Assembly (NCBI RefSeq): GCF_009363255.1
Contig: NZ_CP045318.1
Location: 534,001 to 598,000 of the forward strand
Source of the DNA: Roseivivax sp. THAF197b
GTDB lineage: Bacteria > Pseudomonadota > Alphaproteobacteria > Rhodobacterales > Rhodobacteraceae
Length of the DNA: 64,000 nucleotides
Reading direction: 5' to 3'
Part shown: one piece after another, positions 1-8,805 of the stretch
Layout of the letters: every line of letters begins with the position of its first letter
How positions within the stretch are numbered: the stretch's first letter is position 1
The notes under the pieces: generated by a model
The model's input: only the letters and a program-made list of their open reading frames with translations
What the model was told of the DNA's origin: nothing
The model's database searches: none
Program-made: the position numbers and the translations under genes

Positions 1-636
1 CTGGGCTACCTCAACCATGCGCGCCGCCATGACCGCTACCGCCCGGGCCCCGCGCTGCTGGCGCTGGGCAATATCGCGGCCTCGTCCATTTCCTTCGTGG
101 AACTGGCCAGCCCGATCATGCAGCGGCTCGCCGACGAGACCGGCACGCTGTCGCTTCTTCTGGTGCGCGACGACACCAAGCTTCTGATCCTGCGGACCTG
201 GCGGCCCACGGGCGTTTCCTCGCTCTGGCTGGAGACCGGGCACCGGTTGCCCTTCAACGGCACCTCCTCGGGGCACGCGCTCCTGGCGGCGATGACCGAA
301 GAGGTCTTCGAGAAGACCGTCGCCAACGTCGCGGGCGCACAAGGTCTGACACCGGAACGCGCGGCCGAGGTGCGCCGCGAGGCCTGGGGCCAGCTCATCG
401 GGCAGGGCTTCTCGATCACTGATCCCGACGAATACTACACCCCCAGCATCCACGCCGTCGCGCGCCCCTTCCATTCGCGCGACCTGTCCGAACCGGTGGT
501 CTTCACCTGCGGCGCTCTGCCCGCCGATCTGAGTGTCGAGCGCATGCGGACCGAGGTCGGCCCCCGGCTCAACGCCGCCGTGCAGGAGCTTGAGCGGATC
601 ATGGGGCAGGGTTCCGCCATGACGATGCGTGGCTGA
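1..636 (+). CDS. IclR-family transcriptional regulator (5' end missing)
   Basis: The reading frame is open from base 1 (LGYLNHARRHDRYRPG...), so the start and the N-terminal winged-helix domain lie mostly outside the window. What remains is about 211 residues matching the IclR effector-binding domain, including an LPFNGTSSGHALLAA segment typical of the ligand pocket. IclR proteins are cytoplasmic dimers that usually control an adjacent catabolic operon in response to a small organic acid or acyl compound. It ends 36 bp before a long acyl-CoA degradation cluster on the same strand, so it is the obvious candidate regulator of that cluster (inference). The effector is unknown. Confidence 0.85.
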   Translation: MGYLNHARRHDRYRPGPALLALGNIAASSISFVELASPIMQRLADETGTLSLLLVRDDTKLLILRTWRPTGVSSLWLETGHRLPFNGTSSGHALLAAMTEEVFEKTVANVAGAQGLTPERAAEVRREAWGQLIGQGFSITDPDEYYTPSIHAVARPFHSRDLSEPVVFTCGALPADLSVERMRTEVGPRLNAAVQELERIMGQGSAMTMRG

Positions 637-672
637 CGAAATGAATTCACCAATCACTGAGAGAGGTGCGGC

Positions 673-2769
673 ATGACCGACATGGTAACCTACGAACTGG
701 ACGGCGACATCGCCGTCATCACCGTCGCCAACCCGCCGGTCAACGCGCTGGGCCATGCGGTCCGCAAGGGCCTTTGGGACGCCATCGACCGCTTCAACGG
801 GGAGGATGCGGCCAAGGCCGCGGTGATCCTCGGCGCGGGCAAGATCTTCCTCGGCGGTGCGGATATCTCCGAGTTCGGCAAGCCGCCGAAGGATCCGTGG
901 CTGCCCGAGGTCTGCAACCATATCGAGGCAGCAACGAAACCCGTGATCTGCGCCATCCAGGGCGCGGCTCTGGGCGGCGGGCTCGAAGTGGCTTTGGGCT
1001 GTCATTACCGCGTCGCCCTCAAGGGCGCGAAGCTGGGCCTGCCGGAGGTTAATCTCGGCATCATCCCCGGTGCGGGCGGCACCCAGCGCACGCCGCGCGT
1101 GATCGGCGTGAAGGCCGCGCTCGAGATCATCCCGGCGGGCGGCACCGTCTCTGCCGAGCGCGCGGTCGAGATGGGTCTTGCCGACCGTCTGGCGGAGGGC
1201 GATCCCCGCACGGCGGGTCTCGATTACGCGAAGGAGCTTGTCGCCGCGGGCGCGGCTCCGCGCCCTGTGGGCCAGATGCCGTGCCCGGATCATGACGAAG
1301 CGGCGCTCGCGGAGGCCCGCGCGCTCTGGTCGAAGAAGAACCGCGGCGAGGTGGCGCGCCTTGCCTCCATCGATGCGGTCGAGGCATCGACCCGCCTCGA
1401 GTTCATGCCCGGCCTCGAGGAAGAGCGCCGCATCTTCTCCGAAATGATGGACACGCCGCAGCGGGCAGGGCTGATCCACGCCTTCTTCAACGAGCGCAAG
1501 ACCGCGAAGATCCCCGAGATTGCGGGTGTCGATTCGCGCCCCGTCGCCAGGATCGGCGTGATCGGCGGCGGCACGATGGGCGCGGGCATCGCCACGGCGG
1601 CCCTGACCCGGGGCCTCGACGTGACGCTGATCGAACGTGATGACGCCGCGGCAGACAAGGCCCGCGCGACCATCGCCAAGAACCTCGACGGGGCCGTAAA
1701 GCGCGGCAAGCTGAGTGCGGCGCAGAAGGAGGCGATCCTGTCCGACACGTTCCGCACCGCGCTGGAGTATGACGCGCTGTCGGAGACCGACCTCGCCATC
1801 GAGGCCGTGTTCGAGGACATGGACGTCAAGAAAACCGTCTTCGCCGAGTTGGACCGCGTGATGAAACCCGGTGCGATCCTCGCCACGAACACCTCCTATC
1901 TCGACGTGAACGAGATCGCGGCCAGCACGTCGCGCCCCGCGGACGTGATCGGCCTGCACTTCTTCTCGCCCGCGCATGTGATGAAGCTTCTGGAGGTCGT
2001 CGTCGCCGACAAGACCGCGAATGATGTCACCGCCACGGCCTTCGCGCTTGCGAAAACGCTGGGCAAAACGGCGGTGCGCGCGGGCGTCTGCGACGGCTTC
2101 ATCGGCAACCGCATCCTCGCGAAATACCGCGCGGCGGCGGACCGGATGGTGCTGCAGGGCGCGAGCCCCTATCAGATCGACCGCGCGATCAAGGCCTTCG
2201 GCTGGCCCATGGGCCCCTACGAGATGGGCGACCTCGCTGGCCTCGACATCGGCTACATGACCCGGCAGCGCAAAGCGGCCACCCGCGATCCGCGCGACAT
2301 CGTGCCGACCTGGGCCGATGAGCTCTATCATCTGAACCGTCTCGGCCAGAAGACGGGCCGCGGCTATTACATCTACGAAGAGGGCACGCGCGGCGGCAAG
2401 GAAGACCCCGAGGTGGAAGACCTCGTCGCCAAGGCGCGGCAGGACGCGGGCATCACCCCGCGCGACTTCACCGATGAGGAGATCCAGCGCCGCTACATGG
2501 CCGCCCTCGTCAACGAGGCCGCGGATGTGGTCGAGGAAGGCGTCGCGCATCGTCCGCTCGATGTGGATGTGACCTTCCTCTACGGCTACGGCTTCCCGCG
2601 CTATCGCGGCGGGCCGATGCACTGGGCCGACCATGTGGGGCTCAAAGGGCTCCTGTCCGATATCGAGGATTACGCCAAGGAAGACGATTTCTTCTGGCAG
2701 CCCTCCGCGCTTCTCAAGCGCCTCGTCCAAGACAACGCCACTTTTGCCAGCCTGAACGACAAGGGCTGA
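673..2769 (+). CDS. Bifunctional enoyl-CoA hydratase / 3-hydroxyacyl-CoA dehydrogenase (FadB/FadJ type)
   Basis: A 698-residue multifunctional beta-oxidation protein. The N-terminal ~190 residues are a crotonase domain (GAALGGGLEVALG oxyanion-hole region, then LPEVNLGIIPGAGGTQR with the catalytic Glu). From about residue 290 an NAD-binding Rossmann fold begins (IGVIGGGTMGAGIA), followed by the HFFSPAHVMKLLEVV and GFIGNRI signatures of 3-hydroxyacyl-CoA dehydrogenase and a duplicated C-terminal dimerisation domain. It should hydrate trans-2-enoyl-CoA and oxidise the product to 3-ketoacyl-CoA. A GAGAGAGG Shine-Dalgarno precedes the chosen ATG. It is the first enzyme gene of the cluster and ends 12 bp before the thiolase, its expected partner. 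Confidence 0.95.
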   Translation: MTDMVTYELDGDIAVITVANPPVNALGHAVRKGLWDAIDRFNGEDAAKAAVILGAGKIFLGGADISEFGKPPKDPWLPEVCNHIEAATKPVICAIQGAALGGGLEVALGCHYRVALKGAKLGLPEVNLGIIPGAGGTQRTPRVIGVKAALEIIPAGGTVSAERAVEMGLADRLAEGDPRTAGLDYAKELVAAGAAPRPVGQMPCPDHDEAALAEARALWSKKNRGEVARLASIDAVEASTRLEFMPGLEEERRIFSEMMDTPQRAGLIHAFFNERKTAKIPEIAGVDSRPVARIGVIGGGTMGAGIATAALTRGLDVTLIERDDAAADKARATIAKNLDGAVKRGKLSAAQKEAILSDTFRTALEYDALSETDLAIEAVFEDMDVKKTVFAELDRVMKPGAILATNTSYLDVNEIAASTSRPADVIGLHFFSPAHVMKLLEVVVADKTANDVTATAFALAKTLGKTAVRAGVCDGFIGNRILAKYRAAADRMVLQGASPYQIDRAIKAFGWPMGPYEMGDLAGLDIGYMTRQRKAATRDPRDIVPTWADELYHLNRLGQKTGRGYYIYEEGTRGGKEDPEVEDLVAKARQDAGITPRDFTDEEIQRRYMAALVNEAADVVEEGVAHRPLDVDVTFLYGYGFPRYRGGPMHWADHVGLKGLLSDIEDYAKEDDFFWQPSALLKRLVQDNATFASLNDKG

Positions 2770-2781
2770 GGGAGGAAAACC

Positions 2782-3960
2782 ATGAACGATCCCGTCATCG
2801 TCTCCGTCGCACGCACGCCCATCGGCAAAGCCGCCCGCGGCAGCTTCAACATCACCCATGGCGCGGACCTGTCCGGGCACGCCGCCGAAAACGCCGTGGC
2901 GCGCGCAGGCATCGACCCCGCGCTGATCGAGGATTCGATCTGGGGCTGCGGCTATCCGCAGGGCGTCACCGGGCGCAACATCGCGCGGCAGGCCGTGATC
3001 CGCGCGGGGCTGCCTGTGTCCATCGCGGGCACCACCGTGAACCGCTTCTGCGCCTCCGGCCTGCAGGCCATCGCCATGGGCGGACACATGATCGCCGCCG
3101 AGGGCGCGAAGGCCGTTCTTGTGGGCGGCGTCGAGTCGATCTCGGGCGTGCAGCCGCCCCCGGATGAGGCACCCAACAAGTGGATCATGGAGCATAAGCC
3201 CGACCTCTACCTGCCCATGATCGACACCGCCGACAACGTCGCCGCGCGCTACGGCATCTCCCGCGAGGCGCAGGACGAACTGGGCTATCAGTCCCAGATG
3301 CGCACGGCAGAGGCCCAGAAAGAGGGCCGGTTCGATCAGGAGATCGCGCCGATGACCGTAACCATGGCCAAGAAGGACAAGGAGACGGGCGAGGTCACCC
3401 ATCACGAGGTCACCATCGCGCAGGACGAATGCAACCGTCCGTCCACGACGCTGGAAGCGCTGCAAGGTCTGAAGCCCGTGCGCGAGGGCGAAAACAAGTT
3501 CATCACCGCGGGCAATGCCTCGCAGCTCTCGGACGGGGCCGCGGCGCTTGTCATGATGGACGCCAAGGAGGCCGAGCGCGCAGGCCTCGAGCCCCTGGGC
3601 CGGTTCCGTGGCTTCGCCGTCGCGGGCTGCGAGCCCGACGAGATGGGCATCGGTCCGGTCTTCGCCGTGCCGCGCCTGCTGGAGCGTGCAGGGCTGACCG
3701 TCGACGATATCGACCTGTGGGAGCTCAATGAGGCTTTCGCCTCGCAGGCGCTCTATTGCCGCGACAAGCTTGGCATCGACAACGACAAGATGAACGTCTC
3801 GGGCGGTTCGATCTCCGTGGGCCACCCCTTCGGCATGACCGGCGCGCGCATGACGGGCCACCTGATGTTCGAGGGCAAGCGCCGCGGCGCGAAGCTCGGC
3901 GTCGTGACCATGTGCGTGGGCGGCGGACAGGGTGCCGCAGGCCTCTTCGAGATTTTCTGA
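2782..3960 (+). CDS. Acetyl-CoA C-acyltransferase (3-ketoacyl-CoA thiolase)
   Basis: A 392-residue thiolase, the usual family length. The acyl-accepting cysteine is Cys90 in [10 protein letters not shown]. The C-terminal His and Cys motifs are [10 protein letters not shown] and [13 protein letters not shown], so the active site looks complete. It would cleave 3-ketoacyl-CoA with CoA to give acetyl-CoA (or propionyl-CoA) and a shortened acyl-CoA. The start has a strong GAGGGAGGAAAACC Shine-Dalgarno, and the gene lies immediately after the hydratase/dehydrogenase, the normal FadBA pairing. GHPFGMTG differs from the common GHPLGASG form, which might reflect an unusual substrate (weak inference). 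Confidence 0.95.
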   Translation: MNDPVIVSVARTPIGKAARGSFNITHGADLSGHAAENAVARAGIDPALIEDSIWGCGYPQGVTGRNIARQAVIRAGLPVSIAGTTVNRFCASGLQAIAMGGHMIAAEGAKAVLVGGVESISGVQPPPDEAPNKWIMEHKPDLYLPMIDTADNVAARYGISREAQDELGYQSQMRTAEAQKEGRFDQEIAPMTVTMAKKDKETGEVTHHEVTIAQDECNRPSTTLEALQGLKPVREGENKFITAGNASQLSDGAAALVMMDAKEAERAGLEPLGRFRGFAVAGCEPDEMGIGPVFAVPRLLERAGLTVDDIDLWELNEAFASQALYCRDKLGIDNDKMNVSGGSISVGHPFGMTGARMTGHLMFEGKRRGAKLGVVTMCVGGGQGAAGLFEIF

Positions 3961-4026
3961 GCCATATCAGCGTGACGGGCGACACGCGCCCCCCGCATCC
4001 CAATTCCAGACCAAGGAGAGACGACA

Positions 4027-5223
4027 ATGGATCTCACCTATACCGACGATCAGAAAGCCTTCCGCGATGAGGTGCGCAGCTTTCTCGCCGAGAAACTGCC
4101 CAAGCGCCTGTCGGACAAGGTCGCGGGCGGCAAGCGCCTGACCAAGGAAGATTACGAGGAATGGCACGCCATCCTGAACGAGAAGGGCTGGCTCGGTGTC
4201 ACATGGCCGAAGGAGCATGGCGGCACCGGCTGGGATGCCGTTGAGCGGCATATCTTCGAGGAAGAGACCACCCGCGCGGCAGCCCCCCGCATCGTGCCCT
4301 TCGGGCTGAACATGCTGGGGCCCGTGCTGATGAAGTTCGGCTCCAAGGAGCAGCAGGCGCATTACCTGCCGCGCATCCTCAATGGGGATGATTGGTGGTG
4401 CCAGGGCTATTCCGAGCCGGGCGCGGGGTCGGACCTTGCCTCGGTGAAGACCACCGCCGTGCGCGAGGGCGATCATTACATCGTCAACGGCCAGAAGACC
4501 TGGACCACGCTCGGCCAATACGCGAACATGATCTTCTGCCTCGTGCGCACGTCCAAGGACGGCAAGCCGCAGGAGGGCATCTCGTTCCTGCTGATCGACA
4601 TGGACACGCCCGGCGTCACCGTGCGGCCCATCGTGCTGATCGACGGCGAGGCCGAGGTGAACGAGGTCTGGTTCGAGGACGTGAAAGTCCCCGCCGAGAA
4701 CCTCGTGGGCGAGGAGAACAAGGGCTGGACCTATGCCAAGTATCTCCTGACCCATGAACGCACGAACATCGCCGGCGTGGGCTTTGCCACCTCGGCGCTG
4801 TCGAACCTCAAGCGCATCGCGGGGCTGGAACAGTCGGGCGGCAAGCCGCTGATCGAGAACCCGTTCTTCGCCGCCAAGATGGCGCAGGTCGAGATCGACC
4901 TCATGGCGATGGCCACCACCAACCTGCGCACCATCGCGGCGGCTGCTGCGGGCAATGCGCCGGGGGCCGAAAGCTCCATGCTGAAGATCAAGGGCACGGT
5001 GATCCGGCAGGAGATCAACGCGCTGACCCGTCAGGCCGTGGGGCCCTACGCGATGCCGTTCGTCTCCGAGGCGCTCGACGAGGGCGCGAACGTCTCGCCC
5101 GTGGGCCCCGATTACGCGCTGCCCGCGACGCAAAGCTACTTCAACAACCGCAAGCTCTCGATCTACGGCGGCTCGAACGAGGTGCAGCGGCAGATCATCT
5201 CCAAGGCGATCCTGGAGCTGTGA
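4027..5223 (+). CDS. Acyl-CoA dehydrogenase, first of an unlike pair
   Basis: A 398-residue acyl-CoA dehydrogenase with helical N-terminal, beta-barrel middle (YSEPGAGSDLASVKT flavin/substrate loop, about residues 128-142) and C-terminal helical domains. Near the C-terminus it has IYGGSNEVQRQII. In short/medium-chain enzymes the corresponding YEGT carries the catalytic Glu, so that residue is replaced here. This is common in large-substrate and heteromeric family members, where the base lies elsewhere or in the partner. The start has CAAGGAGAG upstream. The next gene is a different acyl-CoA dehydrogenase, suggesting a two-subunit enzyme. It catalyses FAD-dependent 2,3-desaturation of an acyl-CoA; substrate unknown. 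Confidence 0.93.
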   Translation: MDLTYTDDQKAFRDEVRSFLAEKLPKRLSDKVAGGKRLTKEDYEEWHAILNEKGWLGVTWPKEHGGTGWDAVERHIFEEETTRAAAPRIVPFGLNMLGPVLMKFGSKEQQAHYLPRILNGDDWWCQGYSEPGAGSDLASVKTTAVREGDHYIVNGQKTWTTLGQYANMIFCLVRTSKDGKPQEGISFLLIDMDTPGVTVRPIVLIDGEAEVNEVWFEDVKVPAENLVGEENKGWTYAKYLLTHERTNIAGVGFATSALSNLKRIAGLEQSGGKPLIENPFFAAKMAQVEIDLMAMATTNLRTIAAAAAGNAPGAESSMLKIKGTVIRQEINALTRQAVGPYAMPFVSEALDEGANVSPVGPDYALPATQSYFNNRKLSIYGGSNEVQRQIISKAILEL

Positions 5224-5253
5224 TCTTCGCGACCGGCATAACCCCAGCGCCCC

Positions 5254-5301
5254 GCCCGGCGGTCCCGCCGGGCCGCGCCTGCCTGCCCCAGTGGCAGGCG
5301 C
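5254..5301 (+). other. Two tandem GC-rich hairpins between acyl-CoA dehydrogenase genes
   Basis: The 213-bp gap between the two acyl-CoA dehydrogenase genes contains two perfect 9-bp stems in a row: 5254-5262 with 5265-5273 (2-nt loop), then 5275-5283 with 5293-5301 (9-nt loop). No T-tract follows, so they are more likely mRNA-stabilising or partially terminating structures than a full intrinsic terminator. They could set different expression of the two halves of the cluster (inference). Confidence 0.55.
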
Positions 5302-5436
5302 GTTCAACGCGGGTGCGCGTGATGCCGTCGAGACGCAACCCGACCATTTACCAAGCGGCACCTTTTGGCCGCGCGCCCGCCCGGGCAGGCGCGACCCGCC
5401 AAGACCGCCCCGCACTCGAATACAAAGGTTAGAGAC

Positions 5437-6567
5437 ATGAATTTCGACCTCACCGAAGAACGCCAGATGCTGCAGGACGGCCTGCGCCGCTACCTGCGCG
5501 AGAACGTCACCCCCGAGGCGCTCAACGCCGCGACCGACAGCCAAACCGGCCATTCCGAAGCCGTCTGGGAGGGCCTGACCGAGATGGGCGTCATCGGCGC
5601 GCTTTTCTCCGAAGACGATGGCGGCTTCGGCGGCGCGGGCTTCGACCTCTCCGTGGTCTTCGAGGAAATGGGCCGCGCGGGCGTGTTCGAGCCGCTTCTC
5701 GAAACCGGCGTGCTGGCGGGCGGCCTGATTGCCGCGCTGGGCTCCGATGCGCAGAAGGAAATGATCGAAGAGATCATCGCGGGCAAGGTGCTGTCCTTCG
5801 CCCATGGCGAGCCGCGTGCGCGCTATGACCTCAACCATGTCGAGACCAAGGCCGAGCAAACCGCCGAGGGCTGGACGCTGTCCGGCACCAAGACCGTGGT
5901 GGGCCACGCCGCCATTGCAGACGCTTTCGTCGTCAGCGCCCGCACCGCGGGCGACGCGGCGGATGAGGACGGCATTTCGCTCTTCCTCGTGCCCGCCGAT
6001 GCCGAGGGCCTTTCGATCCGCGATTACCCTATGAATGGCGGCGGTCGCGCGGGCGAGGTCACGCTCGATGGCGTCACCGTTCCGGCGGACGCGCTGATCG
6101 GCGAGGCGGGCAAGGCCTTCCCCGAGATCGAGAAGGCCGCCGCGCGCGCCACCGCCGCGATCTCCGCCGAGGCGCTGGGCCTGATGGAGACGATCCGCGA
6201 ACTGACCGTCGGCTACCTCCAGCAGCGCAAGCAGTTCGGCAAGCCCATCGGCAAGTTTCAGGCGCTGCAGCACCGCATGGCCGATGTGCTGATCGAGATC
6301 GAGCAGGCCCGCTCTGCGGTCATCAACCTCGCAGGTCACTTGGACAGCCCGCGCGCCGAGCGCGAGCGGCATGTCAGTGCCACGAAGAACCTGATCGGTC
6401 GCGCCGGACGGCTCGTCGCGGAGGAATCGATCCAGATGCATGGCGGCATTGGCATGACGCAGGAATACGCGCTGGGTCACCTCGCCAAGCGCCTGACCAT
6501 GGTCGATCACCGCTTCGGGGATACCGATTTCCACCTCGAACGCTTCATCCGCCTGAGCGCGGCCTGA
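5437..6567 (+). CDS. Acyl-CoA dehydrogenase, second of an unlike pair
   Basis: A 376-residue acyl-CoA dehydrogenase starting at MNFDLTEERQML; an upstream in-frame ATG at 5365 would add 24 low-complexity residues without family similarity, so 5437 is chosen. It has the N-terminal helical domain, a middle domain, and the C-terminal QQRKQFGKPIGKFQALQHRMAD and SIQMHGGIGMTQEYALGH motifs that bind the flavin across the dimer. The YEGT/YGGS segment of the previous gene product is absent. Members with this ending often pair with a second, different subunit to form a heterotetramer. It is 3 bp upstream of the thioesterase gene. Confidence 0.93.
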   Translation: MNFDLTEERQMLQDGLRRYLRENVTPEALNAATDSQTGHSEAVWEGLTEMGVIGALFSEDDGGFGGAGFDLSVVFEEMGRAGVFEPLLETGVLAGGLIAALGSDAQKEMIEEIIAGKVLSFAHGEPRARYDLNHVETKAEQTAEGWTLSGTKTVVGHAAIADAFVVSARTAGDAADEDGISLFLVPADAEGLSIRDYPMNGGGRAGEVTLDGVTVPADALIGEAGKAFPEIEKAAARATAAISAEALGLMETIRELTVGYLQQRKQFGKPIGKFQALQHRMADVLIEIEQARSAVINLAGHLDSPRAERERHVSATKNLIGRAGRLVAEESIQMHGGIGMTQEYALGHLAKRLTMVDHRFGDTDFHLERFIRLSAA

Positions 6568-6570
6568 GCC

Positions 6571-6996
6571 ATGACGCTCATCCGCGGTGAAACCGGTGCG
6601 CAGCGCACCCTGGGTTATGTTCTGGATGTCTCCCGGGACGATGGCCGCGCGCGCTGCATGCTCGATGTGGGCGAGGCGCATTCCAATCGCCACGGCGTGC
6701 TGCATGGCGGGATCGCGGGCGTCCTTCTCGACAATGCGATGGGCGCCACGGCCAGCCTGACGGTCGACAAGACTGGGCGCTCGCCCTTCCTGACGGTGTC
6801 GCTTTCCACGAATTTCGTGGCGGCGGGCATCGTCGGGCAACGCCTCACCGCGACGGGTCGCGTCGTGGGCGGCGGCCGCTCGCTTCTCTTCATCGACGGG
6901 GAGCTGCGCAGCGAGGACGGCGCGTTGATCGCCACCGCGCATGGCGTCTTCAAGCGCGTGCCCCGCGAAAAACTGGCGGAAGGAGGGGACGCATGA
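6571..6996 (+). CDS. Hotdog-fold thioesterase (PaaI family)
   Basis: A 141-residue protein with the PaaI/4HBT hotdog signature NRHGVLHGGIAGVLLDNAMG, containing the HGG turn and the acidic residue on the central helix used for thioester hydrolysis. It probably hydrolyses stalled or dead-end acyl-CoA to free acid plus CoA. It starts 3 bp after the upstream dehydrogenase stop and its own stop overlaps the next start by 4 bp (ATGA), so it is translationally coupled within the catabolic operon. Substrate unknown. Confidence 0.9.
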   Translation: MTLIRGETGAQRTLGYVLDVSRDDGRARCMLDVGEAHSNRHGVLHGGIAGVLLDNAMGATASLTVDKTGRSPFLTVSLSTNFVAAGIVGQRLTATGRVVGGGRSLLFIDGELRSEDGALIATAHGVFKRVPREKLAEGGDA

Positions 6997-7781
6997 GCCT
7001 GGCCTATATCGACGATCGCGGCGACCGGCTCGTCGTCGTCAACGACAATGGTGCCAAGCGCAACGCGCTGTCGCCCGACCTTTATGCCGCGCTGCGCGAA
7101 GCCGCGCATCTCGCGGAAGAGCCGCGGATTACCTCCGTGACGATCTGGGGCAAGGGCGGGTTTTTCTGCGCCGGGGGCGATCTCAGCCTGCTGGCCACGA
7201 GGCGCGATCTTCCCGAGGACGCGCGCAAAGCGCGGATCGAGGAGCTGCACGATCTGGTGCGCAGCATCCGTCTGTCATCCGTGCCGTGGATCGCGGCCAT
7301 CGAAGGCGGGGCCGCGGGCGCGGGCGCGTCGCTGGCCTTTGCCTGCGATTTCAGCCTCGCCGCCGCCGGGTCCAAGATCACCGCAGCTTATGTGAAGGCG
7401 GGCCTGGCCCCCGATGCAGGCCTCTCAGCCACGCTCTCGGAGCGGCTGCCGCGCGCCCTTGTCTCCGAGATGCTGCTTCTGGGCACACCGGTGACGGCGG
7501 ATCGCCTCGCGGAGCTGGGCGCGATCAACGGGTTGACCGGCACGGGCGAGGCGCTGGCCGCGGCGATGGATCTCGCGGATCGGATCGCCGCCGGGCCGTC
7601 CGAGGCGCAAGGCCGGATCAAGCGGCTGATAAACTCCGCGCATCAGGATCTCGCGGCGCAGCTCGATGCGGAACGCGACGCCATGGCCGCGGCCGTCGCG
7701 GCCCCCGAAGCCGCTGAAGGCATCAACGCTTTTCTCGAAAAGCGCCGCCCCGATTTCGCGAAGCTCAGAGGTGGTGCATGA
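6993..7781 (+). CDS. Enoyl-CoA hydratase/isomerase (crotonase) family protein
   Basis: A 262-residue single-domain crotonase. Visible family features are the FFCAGGDLSLL CoA/oxyanion loop, AAIEGGAAGAGASLAFACDF as the second oxyanion-hole element, and the C-terminal trimerisation helices. The usual hydratase Glu in a PE..LG motif is not obvious in AYVKAGLAPDAGLSATL, so it may be an isomerase, hydrolase or decarboxylase variant rather than a simple hydratase. It overlaps both neighbours by 4 bp (ATGA on each side), a very tight operon position. Confidence 0.9.
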   Translation: MSLAYIDDRGDRLVVVNDNGAKRNALSPDLYAALREAAHLAEEPRITSVTIWGKGGFFCAGGDLSLLATRRDLPEDARKARIEELHDLVRSIRLSSVPWIAAIEGGAAGAGASLAFACDFSLAAAGSKITAAYVKAGLAPDAGLSATLSERLPRALVSEMLLLGTPVTADRLAELGAINGLTGTGEALAAAMDLADRIAAGPSEAQGRIKRLINSAHQDLAAQLDAERDAMAAAVAAPEAAEGINAFLEKRRPDFAKLRGGA

Positions 7782-8767
7782 AACCTGCCGACCGGGCCCT
7801 GGCGACGCCGCTCACGCGGCAATTCGACCTGCGCTTGCCAGTTCTCGCAGGCGGGCTCATGTGGCTCGCCGATGCGGAATATTGCGCGGCGGCCGCCAAG
7901 GCCGGGGTTCTGCCCTTCATCACCGCGGCGAGCTTCCCCGATGATGGCGCGCTCCGCGCCGAGATCGCCCGCTGCCGCGACATGGCCGCAGGCCGCCCCT
8001 TCGGCGTCAATGTCTCGATGCTGCCGAAACTCGTGCCCGGCGAGAAGACTGAGGGCCTGTTCCGGCTGATCATCGACGAGGGTATCGAGGTGGTTGAGAC
8101 CTCGGGCCGCAACCCCGAACCCTACGTGCCTCTCTTGAAGGAGGCAGGCGTCACGATCATCCACAAGGTGCCCTCGGTGCGCTATGCCGTGAAGGCGCAA
8201 AGCGTGGGCGTCGACATGGTCGCCATCGTGGGCGCGGAATGCGGCGGCCATCCGGGCATGGACCTCGTGGGCAGCCTCGTGAACATCGCGCTTGCCGAAC
8301 GCCGCCTCGAGATCCCGTTCCTGATCGGCGGGGGCATCGGCGCGGGCAGCCAGATCGTTGCGGCGCTCGCGGGCGGGGCGGCGGGCGTCGTGATCGGCAC
8401 GCGCTTTCTGGCCGCAACCGAATTGCAGGCCCATGACGGCTACAAGCAGGCGCTCGTTGCTGCCAGTGAACGCGACACGGCGCTCACCATGGGCAGCGTC
8501 CGCAACACGATCCGCACGCTCAAGAACGAGACGACCGAGATCGTCGCCGAAATGGAGCGTACAAACCCCGAGATCGGCATCGACGCGTTGATGCCTTACG
8601 TGTCGGGCAAGATTGGACGGCAGGCCTACGAGACGGGCGACGTGTCGCGCGGCATGCTGTCCGCCGGGCAGTCGCTGGGTCTTCTCGACCGGTCCGAGCC
8701 CTTCACCGACATCGTGGCCAGCCTCGAGGCCGAAGCGCTTGCCGCGCTCGCCCGGCTCAGGCCCTGA
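7778..8767 (+). CDS. NPD/nitronate monooxygenase-like flavoprotein
   Basis: A 329-residue FMN-dependent TIM-barrel protein of the 2-nitropropane dioxygenase-like family. It has VLAGGLMWLAD at the N-terminus, FGVNVSML, the AECGGHPG motif around the active-site His, and phosphate-binding GGGIGAG and AAGVVIGTRFLA loops. The family includes true nitronate monooxygenases, FabK-type enoyl reductases, and IpdC-like enzymes acting on CoA intermediates of steroid ring degradation. Because it sits inside a beta-oxidation operon and overlaps the crotonase gene by 4 bp, an oxidoreductase role on an acyl-CoA is more likely than nitronate detoxification (inference). Confidence 0.88.
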   Translation: MKPADRALATPLTRQFDLRLPVLAGGLMWLADAEYCAAAAKAGVLPFITAASFPDDGALRAEIARCRDMAAGRPFGVNVSMLPKLVPGEKTEGLFRLIIDEGIEVVETSGRNPEPYVPLLKEAGVTIIHKVPSVRYAVKAQSVGVDMVAIVGAECGGHPGMDLVGSLVNIALAERRLEIPFLIGGGIGAGSQIVAALAGGAAGVVIGTRFLAATELQAHDGYKQALVAASERDTALTMGSVRNTIRTLKNETTEIVAEMERTNPEIGIDALMPYVSGKIGRQAYETGDVSRGMLSAGQSLGLLDRSEPFTDIVASLEAEALAALARLRP

Positions 8768-8805
8768 CATCCCCATGCGCAACCAAAGGGAGGAGGCGCA
8801 GAGAC

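Noticed and set aside
3967..6942. A 991-codon open frame on the minus strand
   Set aside because: Mirror of the two acyl-CoA dehydrogenase and thioesterase genes in high-GC DNA; its product is His/Arg/Ala-rich without any family pattern.
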